Of a stretch of 64,000 nucleotides of DNA, positions 1 to 10,455 are shown piece after piece (the stretch's first letter is position 1; each line of letters opens with the position of its first letter). This DNA is from Leptidea sinapis. Taxonomy: Eukaryota; Arthropoda; Insecta; Lepidoptera; Pieridae. The notes beneath the pieces were generated by a model. It was given only the letters and a program-made list of their open reading frames with translations, was not told the origin of the DNA and searched no databases. The stretch covers positions 758,501 to 822,500 of the forward strand of contig NC_066267.1 of assembly GCF_905404315.1 (NCBI RefSeq), written 5' to 3'. A program made the position numbers and the translations under genes.

Positions 1-1606
1 CAAATGATATTTTTTCAGTGTGGTGAAGAAAAGTAAATCATATATTATAACTAAAATTTCAAGTAAATTTTTTAAAAATGACATGCAAAAATGCATACCT
101 TTTAGCAGATTAAATTATTGGAAACATACATTTTTTATTTTATAGTTTTCAGAGAAACCTCCAAGAGTAATCTCAAAAAAAAGCGACCTATCAACATTTG
201 ATTAAAATGATTACTTGATTTTATTGAAATACAAATTATGGAAACTAAATTTAGACACTTTTTGTTCTTTCTCTATTCAATTGCTCTAATGTTTAACTTT
301 AAGACGATTTTCCTGTACTTATAACAACGGTATTATATTAAGAATAGTGACGTAGCTTGAAATTATGAAACACTTTCACATTTTTACGTTTGTAACCATT
401 TTCTATGTTAATTTTTTGTTCGTCATTCAATAGGGAAATACTTCCTAAATTGTTCAATAGCACTTTTACTTCTGTTGTTTTTAGTACTTATTTATTTATT
501 TGTTGGTTCCCAAATATACATAATAATTACAAAATAACGCTAGTTTAAGTAAACCATGATTAACATAAACGTCAATTAAATGGAAATACTAACGATGGCG
601 TGATATTTAACTAAAATAAATGTACAGTTATATAATACAATAGATAATTTTATGTAATGTAAAGGCAAATACATGTAAACGTGTTAACTAATAAAAAAAA
701 TACACACAAATTTATAAAACACGAACTAAAATTATATCGTAAATATTATAAGTATAACATACAATAAGCCAAAACTGATACAAATTTCAAAATACATAAA
801 TATGAAGCACGTAAAGATAAGCTAAGTCTAACAGATGCAGATTGTCTAAAACTAGGCGTCGAAAACTGCAAAGCTAGGCTATTAGAAAAAATATCTATAC
901 AGTTATTGATATTTTCTAAGTCATTATATGAACGAGATAATCTATTAACAAGTGCATTATGTGATGTCTACAACCGAAAAGTTGAGAAAACCTGAACAAC
1001 CGTTTAGTATGATTATGATGATTTACAACTTTATACATCTATATAAGATCAAGATTTTTATTGAAGGTGGACAAACTATCTCGTCTGTAAGAACATTTAA
1101 GAATAATACACCTGATTTCAAATGTAAATGGTCGGCAATCACGTTGAATCCATAAACCTTACATCGATCGCTCATTACGACGACAAATCCCCGACAAGAT
1201 TCCGTTCCCATTGGGAATATTTGTGTTTTACAGCACACCTCATTCTCGCATTTATGGCGTCTCTCAATTTGATTTCCAATTCTTTACGATGCGCCACAGA
1301 TTTTCTCAGGGATATTAAGCTGTTGAGGTTTGCATGTTTTAATATCGTCGCCGTTGGTCTTAAATCATATTTCTTCGATGTATTTTTATTTCTTATATTT
1401 ACCAACTTTGCGTCCAATAATATGTAGTATTACATGTACGCGTACAAGTTTTATTCTTAGGATATTTTTACTGCAAGAATACGTACCGGTTTCAGCTTAT
1501 ATTATTTATAACACTGTATTAAATTTTTTGTTGAAATGTTATAATTTATTTGTTGGACAGGAAATGCTTTATGCATACAATAGAATTTAAATAGGCGTAA
1601 TCTTTT
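1..1606. other. AT-rich stretch, no gene recognised
   Basis: Mostly A/T-rich non-coding sequence. From about 485 to 1440 it resembles the antisense side of a LINE tail (a TTTATTTATTT run near 488). A minus-strand open frame at 1417-1175 (80 residues, many Lys/Arg) overlaps a plus-strand frame of similar length. Neither has a recognised domain or splice context. I see nothing else that can be supported. Confidence 0.4.
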
Positions 1607-1665
1607 CTAAAGGGCCGGTAATGCTGCTGATTCCTCTGGAGTTGCAATATATGCGACTTCTGACA
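1607..1665 (+). repeat. L1 LINE 3'-tail fragment
   Basis: A short piece of the same LINE 3' end seen at 38739, 52400 and 63040: AAAGGGCCGG, then a diverged form of CTCCTGTGATTCCTCTGG and GTTGCAA. It is heavily decayed and ends in an A run near 1665. Confidence 0.5.
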
Positions 1666-2657
1666 AAAAAAATACCTTCGTTAATTGTTCAAGTTGGATA
1701 AAAAATTAATAAGCATAAAAAATTAAGCATGACTATTAAAAAATATTAAAAACATATAACACATGATATTACCAAATATGTTTTACATAATAATAATAAG
1801 AAACAAATAAATAAAAAACAAGTTATAAAAAGGAAAACAAAAATATAACCCGCCATAGGAAGCAAATTAATGGAGAAAAAGAAAGGAAATGGAAAACATC
1901 AGTCGAAAAGAAGCTGCAAGAGATCGCATAAATTGGAGAGAACTGAAGTGGAATCACCAGAATCACGTATAGTGGAAAGTGGTCCTATACCTGCTATAAA
2001 TAAGTCACGTAAGTCAAAAAATAACATAATATGAAAATATTAAAATTTATAAGCTGAATGTGGAAAGACGTGTTGGATATGAAGATACATTTTACGATCT
2101 GACTGGAGATATACTCAAATGGAGTTACGTTAATAGTACCAATAATAAGAGAGCTTGTATGGAAGTTTTGATGGAATAGAAATCGCTAGGAAGGTATGAA
2201 TGAAGAATACAGACATAGAGACTAAAAGAATATAGGTCCTAATGTCTCCCTTCTATTCAGCGAGACATTCGTGATTAATTATTTTTCTAACTGTAAAAAA
2301 GGTACTATAGAAAACAAAAGCGGTGCAACAAAATAAATCGCGAAAATTATTCACTTCATATAAAATTATTCCGACATGAATCCATCATCAAAACAATTTC
2401 GATAAGTAGATTTGGTTGTAGTAGTTTGGTAGGGCTAGTAAACCAATCATTTAGGGCTGTCAACACTCTCATTGACTACTTCTACTGTTATATCATATTA
2501 TATAATATATATATTTATTATAAATATTATCATATTCTTTTATCATGCGCCTTATCAAGTAATCTTTCAGGTCAGTATTATTTGTGTTCAGAGTAAAAGA
2601 GACACTTATTGCTGCAAAACTTTAAAACATATATGAAAGGTTTTTTGTCCTTTAGAT
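1666..2657. other. AT-rich stretch, no gene recognised
   Basis: Low-complexity A/T-rich sequence with TA-rich runs near 2490-2530. No open frame or repeat family that I can support. Confidence 0.4.
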
Positions 2658-2933
2658 AACCAGTGGGAGGCTCCTTTGCAGAGGAAGCCGGCTAGATTTG
2701 TGGTTACCGCAACGGCACCTATTTCTGCCGTGAAGCAATTACTGTGCAAGCAAATATTATTGTGAAGGGCGCAGTAGCTAGTGAAATTACTGGGCAAATA
2801 AGACTTAACTTAATCTTATGTCTCAAGGTCAAGAGCGCAATTGTAGTGCCTCTCAGAATTTTGGGTTGTTTAAGAATCCTGAGCGGTACTGCATTGTAAT
2901 GGGCAGGACATATCAATTACCATCAGCTGAACG
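2658..2933 (+). repeat. S1 SINE-like repeat, 3' truncated
   Basis: Begins at CCAGTGGGAGGCTCC, runs through the family landmarks (GCCGGCTAGAT, GGCGCCGTAGCTAG-like, GAGACTTAACTT, GTGCCTCTCAGAATTTT...GAGCGGTACTGC) and stops inside CATCAGCTGAACG, so it lacks the terminal CGTCTCGTCCC and A-rich tail. Part of the family's internal hairpin region is diverged. Confidence 0.8.
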
Positions 2934-3058
2934 AAAGTATTTTCAATCAAAACTGTTTCCTCTCTAATAGCGCTAGCTTAAATTGACATTGACATTGAAA
3001 GCGATACGTTATTAGTAACTGCTAATGTTTTCTGTGTAAATTTGCAGAAACTTAACGT

Positions 3059-3388
3059 TTAAAAGTAAATATCAACTTGAAATCTTATAACAGATGTATT
3101 CAGACATCTTTGAAACTTTCGCATAATATAAAGTTTTAGGAAACCTAGAGAACTAAGTCTAATTTTTCGTCTTATTTTTTGTGTTGTTTGCCATCCATAA
3201 ATTTTTCCCCTTGATTTTATTTTCACTTCACTCGAGATTATGAAGCAAGATTTTTCTAAATTAAGGTTAAAGTTGGCAACCCTGAACATGATATCATTAA
3301 TCTTAGTAATAAATATCAGAGCTCCCCCTCTCAACATTCTCACTTGTCTCAGTAGGTTCCCGTTATGATCCCCTTTGATGGCCTCCAT
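3059..3388 (-). CDS. Unrecognised 109-aa open frame
   Basis: A minus-strand ATG-to-stop frame, basic, with no signal peptide, domain or family that I recognise. It sits in otherwise plain DNA between an S1 and an S2 copy. The region has somewhat higher G/C than its surroundings, which is the only support. It is more likely chance or an old transposon remnant than a gene. Confidence 0.12.
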   Translation of the reverse strand: MEAIKGDHNGNLLRQVRMLRGGALIFITKINDIMFRVANFNLNLEKSCFIISSEVKIKSRGKIYGWQTTQKIRRKIRLSSLGFLKLYIMRKFQRCLNTSVIRFQVDIYF

Positions 3389-3547
3389 GTAGAGAGCACT
3401 TAATAAAATGTACTTTTTATTTTATGCGCAATGTTCTGTATTAAATGCTAGGAATACTATATTTTCACATATACTACTTAATCTTATATCTTTAAACGAG
3501 CAATTCTTATACACAAATAATAATATTTTTAGTAATATTGACACACT

Positions 3548-3742
3548 TTTTACACAAATTATCTTGCCCCAAATTAGGCATATAACCTGTGTTATGGGTT
3601 GCAAGACAACTATATATTTAATACAATATATATAATTAAACATACATAAATATATATAAAACATCCATGACTCGAAAACAAACATCTATATTCATCATAT
3701 AAATTCTTGCACCTACCGCGATTCGAACCCGGGACCTCTAAA
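3548..3742 (-). repeat. S2 tRNA-headed SINE, interrupted by the Tc1 element
   Basis: On the minus strand it reads a tRNA-like B box (GGTTCGAATC within CCCGGGTTCGAATCGCGG) followed by TGCAAGAATTTA, a GAGTCATGGATGT segment, TTGCAACCCATAACAC and the tail CAAGATAATTTGTGTAAAAA. The same tail occurs at 8044-8130 and 23195-23235. The tRNA-like head is cut short at 3742 by the Tc1 insertion and I cannot find the rest of it on the other side. Confidence 0.65.
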
Positions 3743-3744
3743 TA

Positions 3745-5313
3745 CACTGGCCTTCAAAAGTAAGTATCACACTTTTAAAATTGGGATAACGTTTTAAGTT
3801 CACAAGATATACTTTCGAAATAAAAAGGACTCCAAAGAGAACTTAATTTTGTACATAAAAACTTTATAGTCGGTAACCTTCTTTTAAGAATTGGCTGAAA
3901 AAAAACTTCAAAAACAAAACCATTCCTTTTTCAAAGTGGACGTTTCCGAATTACAATTTTACCATTCACATTTTTCTTTCTGTTTTAAATTTTTTTCAAG
4001 ATCGATGGGTCTTGTTTTAAAAATTTATGCTAAAAATCACATAACATTTATTTATCATGCCTCTTTCAGTTGAAGAATGTGCTAGGAACATGGCTTTTCT
4101 GGAACTAGGCATCAGTATGCGTCGCACTGCAAGAATGGTGGGTGTGACGGTACGAACGGTCCAGAAGGTAAAGCGAAGGTACGAAGAGACTGGACACCAT
4201 CTGAGGAGACCTTGTAATGGCAGACCCAGGTGTACCAGTGCCCGAGAAGATCGTTATATTATTTCCACTGTGTTAAGAAATCGCCACCAAAATGCAGTTG
4301 AAGTCCAGCAACAGCTACTTCAGACCCGGAGGGACTACATTAGTGACAGTACAGTGAGAAGAAGACTTGCTGAAGCAAATTTGAAACCCCGAAGACCAGC
4401 GAGTGGCCCAAAACTCGAGAGACAGCATCGAGTAGCGAGACTGCGATACGCCCGTGAACACATGCAGTGGGATGAAGAAGAATGGTCAAGAATTTTGTTT
4501 GCAGATGAGTCTCGATTCTCCCTTTACACTTCTGATGGAAGGCGAAGTGTTTACAGGCCACCTGGTGAACGATACCTTCAAGCCTGCATCTCAGAAAGAG
4601 TCCAATACGGTGGAGGCAGTTTACATGTATGGGCTGGCATATCTTCAGCAGGTCGCACATGGCTAGTAGCCATAGAAAATGGCACCCTCACTGGGCAAAG
4701 ATATGCTCAAGAGATTCTCAATGAGTATGCAGGGCCGTATTTAGCAAATATGGGTGATGGATCGATGCTGATGCATGATAATGCCCGGCCACACACGGCT
4801 CATATCGTACAAGAGTATATTCAGGAGGTCGGTATCAGCGCGATGGCTTGGCCATCAAGAAGTCCTGATCTTAACCCGATTGAACACGCCTGGGATGAGC
4901 TTGGGAGGCAAGTCAGAAATCGCAGACCACCACCTACTACCCTCAGGGCACTAAAGCAGGCCCTGGTAGAAGAATGGGAGAATATTCCCCAACATCGGCT
5001 CCGAAACCTAGTGTTCGGTATGCCAAACCGGCTCGAAGCTGTAATCAGAGCTCGAGGAGGCAATACCAGTTATTAAAAATTAAATAACATGTAATACATT
5101 TTAGTTGAATTTTTTTACACTAAACTAAAAATGTCTATTTTCATTGTTTTATCTTTTTTAAGTTAAAAATGTTACTAATGTATAATTTTAGTTTCTAAGA
5201 ATTAAAGCCTATAAAATTTGCAACAAAACGTTTTTAATCTTATATCTCTACCTTCTATAGTTAAGAAAAAAATTTAATTTGAAAAGTGTGATACTTACTT
5301 TTGCAGGCCAGTG
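3745..5313 (+). mobile_element. Intact Tc1/mariner-superfamily transposon with TIRs
   Basis: A 1,569-bp element flanked by TA on both sides (3743-3744 and 5314-5315), the target duplication expected for Tc1/mariner. The ends are inverted repeats of about 32 bp starting CACTGGCC and containing AAAAGTAAGTATCACAC. The two ends differ at one position in the first 32 (T at left, G at right). About 310 bp precede and 237 bp follow the single transposase frame. Near-identical ends plus an unbroken transposase indicate a young, possibly mobile copy. The right end abuts a short TA microsatellite. Confidence 0.95.
4057..5076 (+). CDS. Tc1-like transposase, DD34E, full length
   Basis: Encodes a 339-residue cut-and-paste transposase, the usual length for Tc1 family enzymes, which binds the element's inverted repeats and inserts at TA. 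Residues 1-50 form the first helix-turn-helix (GISMRRTARMVGVTVRTVQK region), NGRPR at 54-58 is the AT-hook-like GRPR linker, and about 62-112 is the second helix-turn-helix. The catalytic triad is D150 (FADESRF), D241 (MHDNARPHT) and E276 (DLNPIEHAWDEL), with 34 residues between D241 and E276, hence DD34E as in Tc1 rather than mariner DD34D. A glycine-rich patch (YGGGS, 184-188) lies between the first two Asp residues as in the family. No stops or frameshifts. I chose the ATG at 4057 because it opens at the first HTH; the gene runs to TAA at 5076. Its codon and G/C content exceed the flanks, consistent with a recent arrival; horizontal transfer is possible but cannot be shown here. Confidence 0.96.
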   Translation: MPLSVEECARNMAFLELGISMRRTARMVGVTVRTVQKVKRRYEETGHHLRRPCNGRPRCTSAREDRYIISTVLRNRHQNAVEVQQQLLQTRRDYISDSTVRRRLAEANLKPRRPASGPKLERQHRVARLRYAREHMQWDEEEWSRILFADESRFSLYTSDGRRSVYRPPGERYLQACISERVQYGGGSLHVWAGISSAGRTWLVAIENGTLTGQRYAQEILNEYAGPYLANMGDGSMLMHDNARPHTAHIVQEYIQEVGISAMAWPSRSPDLNPIEHAWDELGRQVRNRRPPPTTLRALKQALVEEWENIPQHRLRNLVFGMPNRLEAVIRARGGNTSY

Positions 5314-5315
5314 TA

Positions 5316-5660
5316 TATATATATATAATCTGAATCTCGGAAACGGCTCCAACGATTTTAATGAAATGAAGTAAACAGGTTATTTCGGGGGCGATAAATC
5401 GATCTAGCTAGGTTTCAATAAAAAAAATAGTTTTATCCGTGTTTTAATGAGAAACTGCTACAATAATATTAGAAAACAAAGGTAAATTTCGACGGTATAT
5501 ACAAGACCACAGATGGGACATTGGGTGATCCGGAAAGCAGAACCCCAGTTTGAATCCAGATGTCCTATTAGTTTTTTTTGTTCAAGTTTTGTACCTTCTT
5601 AAAAATCCGATTAAGGCTCGGTCGCCCAGATACTGGATGATAAAATCCATATTTAATTAT
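5316..5660. repeat. Dispersed repeat remnant next to the Tc1 element
   Basis: Begins with a TA run and AATCTGAATCTCGG, then AACGGCTCCAACGATTTTAA, GGGGGCGATAAATCGATCTA and GGTGATCCGGAAAGCAGAAC. From memory these phrases are common in lepidopteran dispersed repeats of Helitron or LINE-tail type. It ends near GCTCGGTCGCCCAGATACTGG. No reading frame survives. Confidence 0.5.
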
Positions 5661-5822
5661 TAAGTATCAAGATGTTGTATGCAGAAAAGCCACAAGATTA
5701 GATTTAGATAGGCTAACTCAAAGTATACATGCCTAAAGAATCTATGCGTAAGTTCTACAACTAAGAATTGTTTCGCCTTCGAAGGTAAATTTTTTAGATA
5801 TTTCTAAGTTTTATGTTTGCGT

Positions 5823-6192
5823 CACGGACGAGTAAAAAATAAGGACTCCGTGTCACCTTACATAACAGTGAGGCACCAAAGTAAGCCGGTAAACGTGTAA
5901 ATACATAGCCCTACGCACACACTTACACTAATACAAGCCAATCGGCCACCATTATGAGATTTGCCATCGTCTGTGACAGATCAGTTTGCGTCGCAATAAA
6001 CAAATTTAATAATGCCGTCGTGCGTTGTTAATAAGTGAAAAAACAATAATATAAAAGTATTTGTGGATATATGATTATTTAAGGGAGAAAAAATTGTGTA
6101 ACTGGTGTATCCCGTAACCGCACACACTACCATAAAGGTGCTTCAATTGCTAATATCAAGGCGCGGAGTCCTTCTTTTTTTTCTAGTCCGTG
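5823..6192 (+). mobile_element. MP copy A: P-element-like MITE with 8-bp TSD
   Basis: A 370-bp non-autonomous element with terminal inverted repeats of about 32 bp (CACGGAC at both outer ends, inner part AAGGACTCCG) and an exact 8-bp target duplication GTTTGCGT at 5815-5822 and 6193-6200. Inside, an ATG at 6012 opens MPSCVVN before a stop, matching the start seen in copy B (MPSCVVKECKND). C-x4-C after MPS is the usual start of a THAP zinc finger, the DNA-binding domain of P-superfamily transposases, which also make 8-bp duplications. Compared with copy B it lacks about 44 bp near 5965. The P assignment is inference from TSD length, TIR length and THAP-like start. Confidence 0.75.
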
Positions 6193-6200
6193 GTTTGCGT

Positions 6201-6712
6201 GTTATTGTGTACGATAGATCTATTCAATTTGACGGTATGTTACAGCTGTCAGTACCAGAGAGAGTCAAGTATTGTTTGTCATATCATGCCTTTGTTTACC
6301 AATGTCTCTAGTATTATTAGTAAATATACATTTTCTGTGTTATTTGTATAAGTCCCACAAGTTAGAAATTTACAACGTTAAAGTCTGTATGATATCAGCG
6401 AATAGTCATCAGTTTGTAAATGGTACTTTTGTTTGATAATTTTTAAATTGTACGCCTGTATCTTAGTGACATCAAAATGGCGGCCTGTTTACTCTTTTAC
6501 TTGCGGTGATATTTGACTAATAATTTTAGTGCCACTTCTATTTTGCGAGAGCTCAATTAAAATCGAAGAGCACCAAAGCTCTTCTGCCATTTATCAAAGA
6601 GTGAAGATGAATAGAGAATTTGCAAGAGGAATAAGCTAACTGTTTTAACCAATGAGACTTTCACTGTGACTATAGTATTTGTGAACAAAGCAGAATGATT
6701 GATGGGATTTAA
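6201..6712. other. No gene recognised
   Basis: Unremarkable A/T-rich sequence between MP copy A and an S1 copy. I see no frame or repeat that I can support. Confidence 0.4.
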
Positions 6713-7006
6713 TATTTTTTTTATGAAAATAAGGGACGAGACGAGCAAGATGTTCAGCTGTTGGTAATTGATGCGCCCTGCATTGCCGCTCAGGATTACT
6801 GAAAAACCCAAAAACTCTGATCGTTACTACCACACCTTGAGACATAAGTTGTCAAGTCTCATTTACCCAGTAATTTCACTAGCTATGGTGCCTTTCAGAC
6901 CGAAACACAGTAATGCTTACACATTACTGATTCACGGCAGAAATAGGCGCCGCTGTGGTACCCATAATCTAGCCGGCATTCGGTGCAATGGAGCCTCCCA
7001 TTGGTA
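6713..7006 (-). repeat. S1 SINE-like repeat, nearly full length
   Basis: Reverse orientation: T-rich start, AAGGGACGAGACGAGCA, then the family landmarks, ending at GAGCCTCCCATTGGTAA. The internal hairpin arm that should read GTGCCGCTCAG is damaged on one side (a deletion near 6815). Confidence 0.85.
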
Positions 7007-7749
7007 AAAGTAGTTGAGAATAATAAAGTAAAAGCAAAGGTTGATCTTGGTAAGACTAGTAACTGGTATTTGCACTGTTCAATGCTGGCAGGTAGGTAAA
7101 TCTGAAAGATTTTATAAAATAAAAATGAAAGTCACATCGAAAATAGTCCACGTTACTTTCAAACTGTAAACAAAGAGCAGTCCTACATCACACTGAAACG
7201 TTAGACCCTGTCTTAAATTTCCATCAACCTTAATGAAATTTCACTGAACAACCTACAAAACAAATGAAAACTTCATTTATATTTAACGAAATGGATCGCA
7301 TTAAAACACATTTTACGCTATATTTCCAAGTTTTATGTCTCTAAGATAGTGTTTTATTCGCTTTATTTCAAGACGCTGCCGACAGCTTTGCAATATCCCA
7401 AAGGAAATACTGCTGGTGTATTTCTCAAGTCTTATTTTGAAACTGAATTAGATTTTATTTGAAGTATAATAGCGACTATGATTATGAAATTATAAGCAGT
7501 TGGCACGAGAGAAAATTCAAATATTTTTTTTATGTCATCCTTACACAATAGCTTTTTTTGAAATGATAGTGATGTTTACAATGTTCTTACATTTCTTCTG
7601 TTATTATTATTACAACCTTTATTACAATTTAAACTTAAAACTTAGTTCATACAAGCTTTGTCACTAAAACATTTACTTGCTTAAATGGATGTTTCGCTGA
7701 AACAAAAATAAATAGATTTCGTTGATTTTGCTGTTGATCTTGGAACTGG
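7007..7749. other. No gene recognised
   Basis: Plain A/T-rich sequence without a supportable frame or repeat. Confidence 0.4.
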
Positions 7750-7845
7750 GTTAATAAGACTTAATTTTATGTCTCAATGTAACAAGTGCAATTGCGATAC
7801 CGCGCTGCTCAGAATTTTGAGTCCAATAAAGAAAACTGAGCGGCA
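7750..7845 (+). repeat. S1 fragment
   Basis: A decayed central piece of S1: AATAAGACTTAA, TTATGTCTCAATGT, GTGCAATTGCGATACC and a weakened hairpin (CTGCTCAGAATTTTG...CTGAGCGGCA). Confidence 0.6.
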
Positions 7846-7914
7846 ATTTTCTTGGGCCTATTCTTCTCGAGGCTGATTTTTTTCTGTACAATATTGAAAT
7901 TTAACACCTACTAC

Positions 7915-8145
7915 CTAACAGCATTTATATGATGAATATGGATGTTTGTTTCCGAGTCATGGATGTCTAAATGTATTTATGTATGTTTATATGTATGTTT
8001 AAATGAATTTATGTATGTACTTACATACAAGTATATTGTATTAAATATATCATTGTCTTGTAACCCATAACACAAGCTATATATGCTTAACTTGGGGCAA
8101 GATAATTTGTGTAAAAAGTGTGTCAATATTATTATTATTATTGTG
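7915..8145 (+). repeat. S2 SINE 3' part
   Basis: Carries the S2 body (GGATGTTTGTTTCCGAGTCA, repeated TATGTATGTTTA) and the tail CTTGTAACCCATAACACAAG, then TTGGGGCAAGATAATTTGTG and an ATT run. The tRNA-like head is missing. It lies directly before an S1 copy. Confidence 0.65.
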
Positions 8146-8154
8146 CGTTGTTTT

Positions 8155-8400
8155 ATGCCAATTATAATGCAGTGTCATTCAGGATTCTCGAAAAACCCAA
8201 AAATTCAGAGCGGCACTACAAATGCGCTCACCTTGAGACAAAATGTTAAGTCTCATTTGTCCAGTTATTTCACTAGTTACGGCGCCCTTCAGACCGATAA
8301 ACAGTAATGCTTACAGATTACTGCTTCACGGCAGAAATAGGTGCCGTTGTGGTACCCATAATCTAGCCGGCATCCTATGCAAAGGAGCCTCTCAATTTAT
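8155..8400 (-). repeat. S1 SINE-like repeat, tail missing
   Basis: Starts inside the family at ATTATAATGCAGTGTCATTC and runs to AAAGGAGCCTCTCAATTT. The CGTCTCGTCCC-side end and the A-rich tail are absent. The hairpin (GTGTCATTCAG...CAGAGCGGCAC) is partly eroded. Confidence 0.8.
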
Positions 8401-8589
8401 TGGATAATTCTTTATTCTATCCCAACTATTTACAAAAGCCAATATATCAAAAATTGGGAAACCATGCAGAGATAAATGTGCACCAAAATAGAGAACATAA
8501 ATAGGAAGCACTTTTGACAGAATTCGCGATAAGACCAGACGTAGTATCGAGGGGGAATGCTGGCATTTTATCATGATTATGATCAGCTT

Positions 8590-8691
8590 ATGCGGACAGG
8601 AGATTCGAACAGCGACAACGATAGCGAGTTGTTTGATGATCTGGTTGATACCGTGATGAGTGAGGTCGAGCGTCTGAAACTAGCGTATTAA
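8590..8691 (+). pseudogene. Short acidic ORF remnant of unknown origin
   Basis: An open frame of 33 codons from ATG at 8590 to TAA, and also open upstream (HDYDQL). It encodes an acidic Ser/Asp-rich stretch (GDSNSDNDSELFDD) and then MSEVERLKLAY. Its G/C content is above the flanks. It looks like the terminal piece of a former coding region, perhaps from a transposon; no family is recognised. Confidence 0.25.
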
Positions 8692-9469
8692 ACCTAAGAA
8701 ATTTCTGGATACCTATTAAATTTAAAGTTATAAATGAAACAATGACATGATTTTTTTATATTATAAGTTCACAATATATGTTTGGTTTTTTCTTAAACGC
8801 TTCAAACATATCTGTTGGCTAGAAATTAGATCGCCTCCTATCCAATACAGACTTACGTAGTAGCTATGGACCCTCCATTGATTTGTTAATTATAATGATA
8901 AAGCTCCACATTCAGCTTTTTTGTAAGTCTTTCAATGTGAATAAAATTAATTTTATTCATTAGTAATTATAACGTTTTAGTGTGGTCATTTGTCAAAGTA
9001 AAACCTCAAAACAGTAATAAACCGATTGACGAGCGCCCGCCAGCGTCTTCACCCGCGCAAATTTCGTTTGCATTTAATGAAATTGGATTTTAATTCTCGG
9101 TTTTATTGCTTTCATATTTTTTTCTCAAACTTTATTCATTTTCGCATTATATTAAATCTAACCAGCCGTTATGTAATATAATGTAATACTTAGTTGCTGT
9201 AGTTAAACTAAATATTACATTAATATAACTACTACATACATACTAAATATAATTTGTGCTAAAACATTCAGTACCTAATTACACAAAGGTACCTTCACAA
9301 TTATGGAATATTTCTTTAAAATACACTGGTAATAATAATATTTGTCACTGCTTTTGAAATACTCTTTATTATCAGATAAGTCCCAGTATCAGTTTGGGGT
9401 CTTATCCATAAGCTCAACATCATCCAATGATATTTTCTCTGTAATATGTTTGATAAAATTTCAAGAGTT
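8692..9469. other. No gene recognised
   Basis: A/T-rich sequence with a few GCGCCCGCC-type words near 9035 but no frame or repeat that I can support. Confidence 0.4.
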
Positions 9470-9748
9470 CTCTCAATTGCACCTGCATCATGTTGACGTC
9501 TGGAATTCTACAGCAGCACGTTTTGAGAGAACCTTCTTGCCTCCCACAGCCACTTTGTGGAATCAATTATAGGCTGCTGTTTTCCCGAACCGATACGACT
9601 TAGAGACCTTCATGATTAGAGCATACTCCCATCTTAACGACCAGCAACGTATCTCTTGACGCCTAGTGTTGTGGATATCTATGGCCGGTTGCCTCACAAC
9701 TTCCTATCACGTGAGCCTCTTACTTGTTTGCTCTTTATAAAAAAAATA
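9470..9748 (+). pseudogene. Jockey-type LINE ORF2 3' end (5' truncated)
   Basis: One frame reads HLHHVDVWNSTAARFERTFL then PPTATLWNQL, a stop, AAVFPNRYDLETF and a final stop near 9659. This is the C-terminal tail that follows the reverse transcriptase domain in Jockey/CR1 LINEs (usual pattern DVW...R..RTFLPRT..LWN.LP..VFP..YD...F). An in-frame TAG replaces the residue after NQL. A short 3' UTR with CTTACTTGTTTGCTCTTTAT and an A run ends near 9748. The copy is dead, with only the last few percent of the LINE present. Confidence 0.8.
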
Positions 9749-9751
9749 ACG

Positions 9752-10138
9752 GGTTGCACTCCGGGAGTGCCGGCATAAATTGAAACTTGAACATGAATGT
9801 TGTGCATTTTTTAATATTTTGGAATGGAATAATTTCGCACGAATTGCTTTATTTATCAGTACAAAAGTACTAGCATTTATGTGGTTTAATAAAATATTCA
9901 TTTATTGCGCTATTGTACACAAACATAACAATTTATATAACATAAATAAATGTAACACCTCAAATCTCTTACAATTATTTTACATTAAAAAGTTTATCTC
10001 TCAGAAAAATCAACTTTCATCCATAATTTCAACAATGTCTTACGAATTTCCGATCAGGTCATGTCCTGACGCGAGTATAACATTTTATACGAAAATCCTA
10101 TGAAAAGTGCTCAGTGCCGCTAAAAAAGTTTTCACTTT
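9752..10138 (+). mobile_element. MG MITE-like element, copy G
   Basis: About 387 bp from GGTTGCACTCCGGGAGTGCC (itself a small palindrome) to GCCGCTAAAAAAGTTTTCACTTT. The same sequence occurs in the opposite direction at 61478-61865 and in part at 43463, 10318 and 17318. The landmarks are GTTGTGCATTTTT, TCCTGACGCGAG and GAAAAGTGCTCAG. It has no protein-coding content; the open frame across it is incidental. It abuts the end of the LINE fragment on its left. Confidence 0.7.
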
Positions 10139-10317
10139 AAAAATATCAATTGAATATAGGTTGCATTATAACCCCATAAAAATAAGCTACTAATACCAGA
10201 GTAATGGATACAGAACTCCGTATCTGCATGATTATAGTCTATGATGATATATTAAATATCAAGTGAAGATAAAGTTTGTCGACTATCTAATTAGAATCCT
10301 ATAGCATTTCACCGAAA

Positions 10318-10455
10318 GTTCATTTTCCATAATTTGAACGACTATCTTACGAATTTTGGAACAGACCACGGGTCCTGACGCGAGTTTAAAATTTTACACC
10401 CATCCCAAGAAAAGTGCCCAACGCTACTAAAGAAGTTTTCACTTCGAATACCAGA
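10318..10455 (+). repeat. MG fragment
   Basis: A second, partial MG copy only 180 bp beyond copy G: TTTTCCATAATTTGAACGAC, GTCCTGACGCGAG, AAGAAAAGTGCCCAACGC, ending at GAAGTTTTCACTT. It covers only the 3' third of the family. Confidence 0.65.

Noticed and set aside
4340..4660. 106-residue minus frame inside the Tc1 element
   Set aside because: Antisense shadow of the transposase gene.
9780..10103. 107-residue plus frame
   Set aside because: Lies wholly in the non-coding MG element; other MG copies do not keep the frame.
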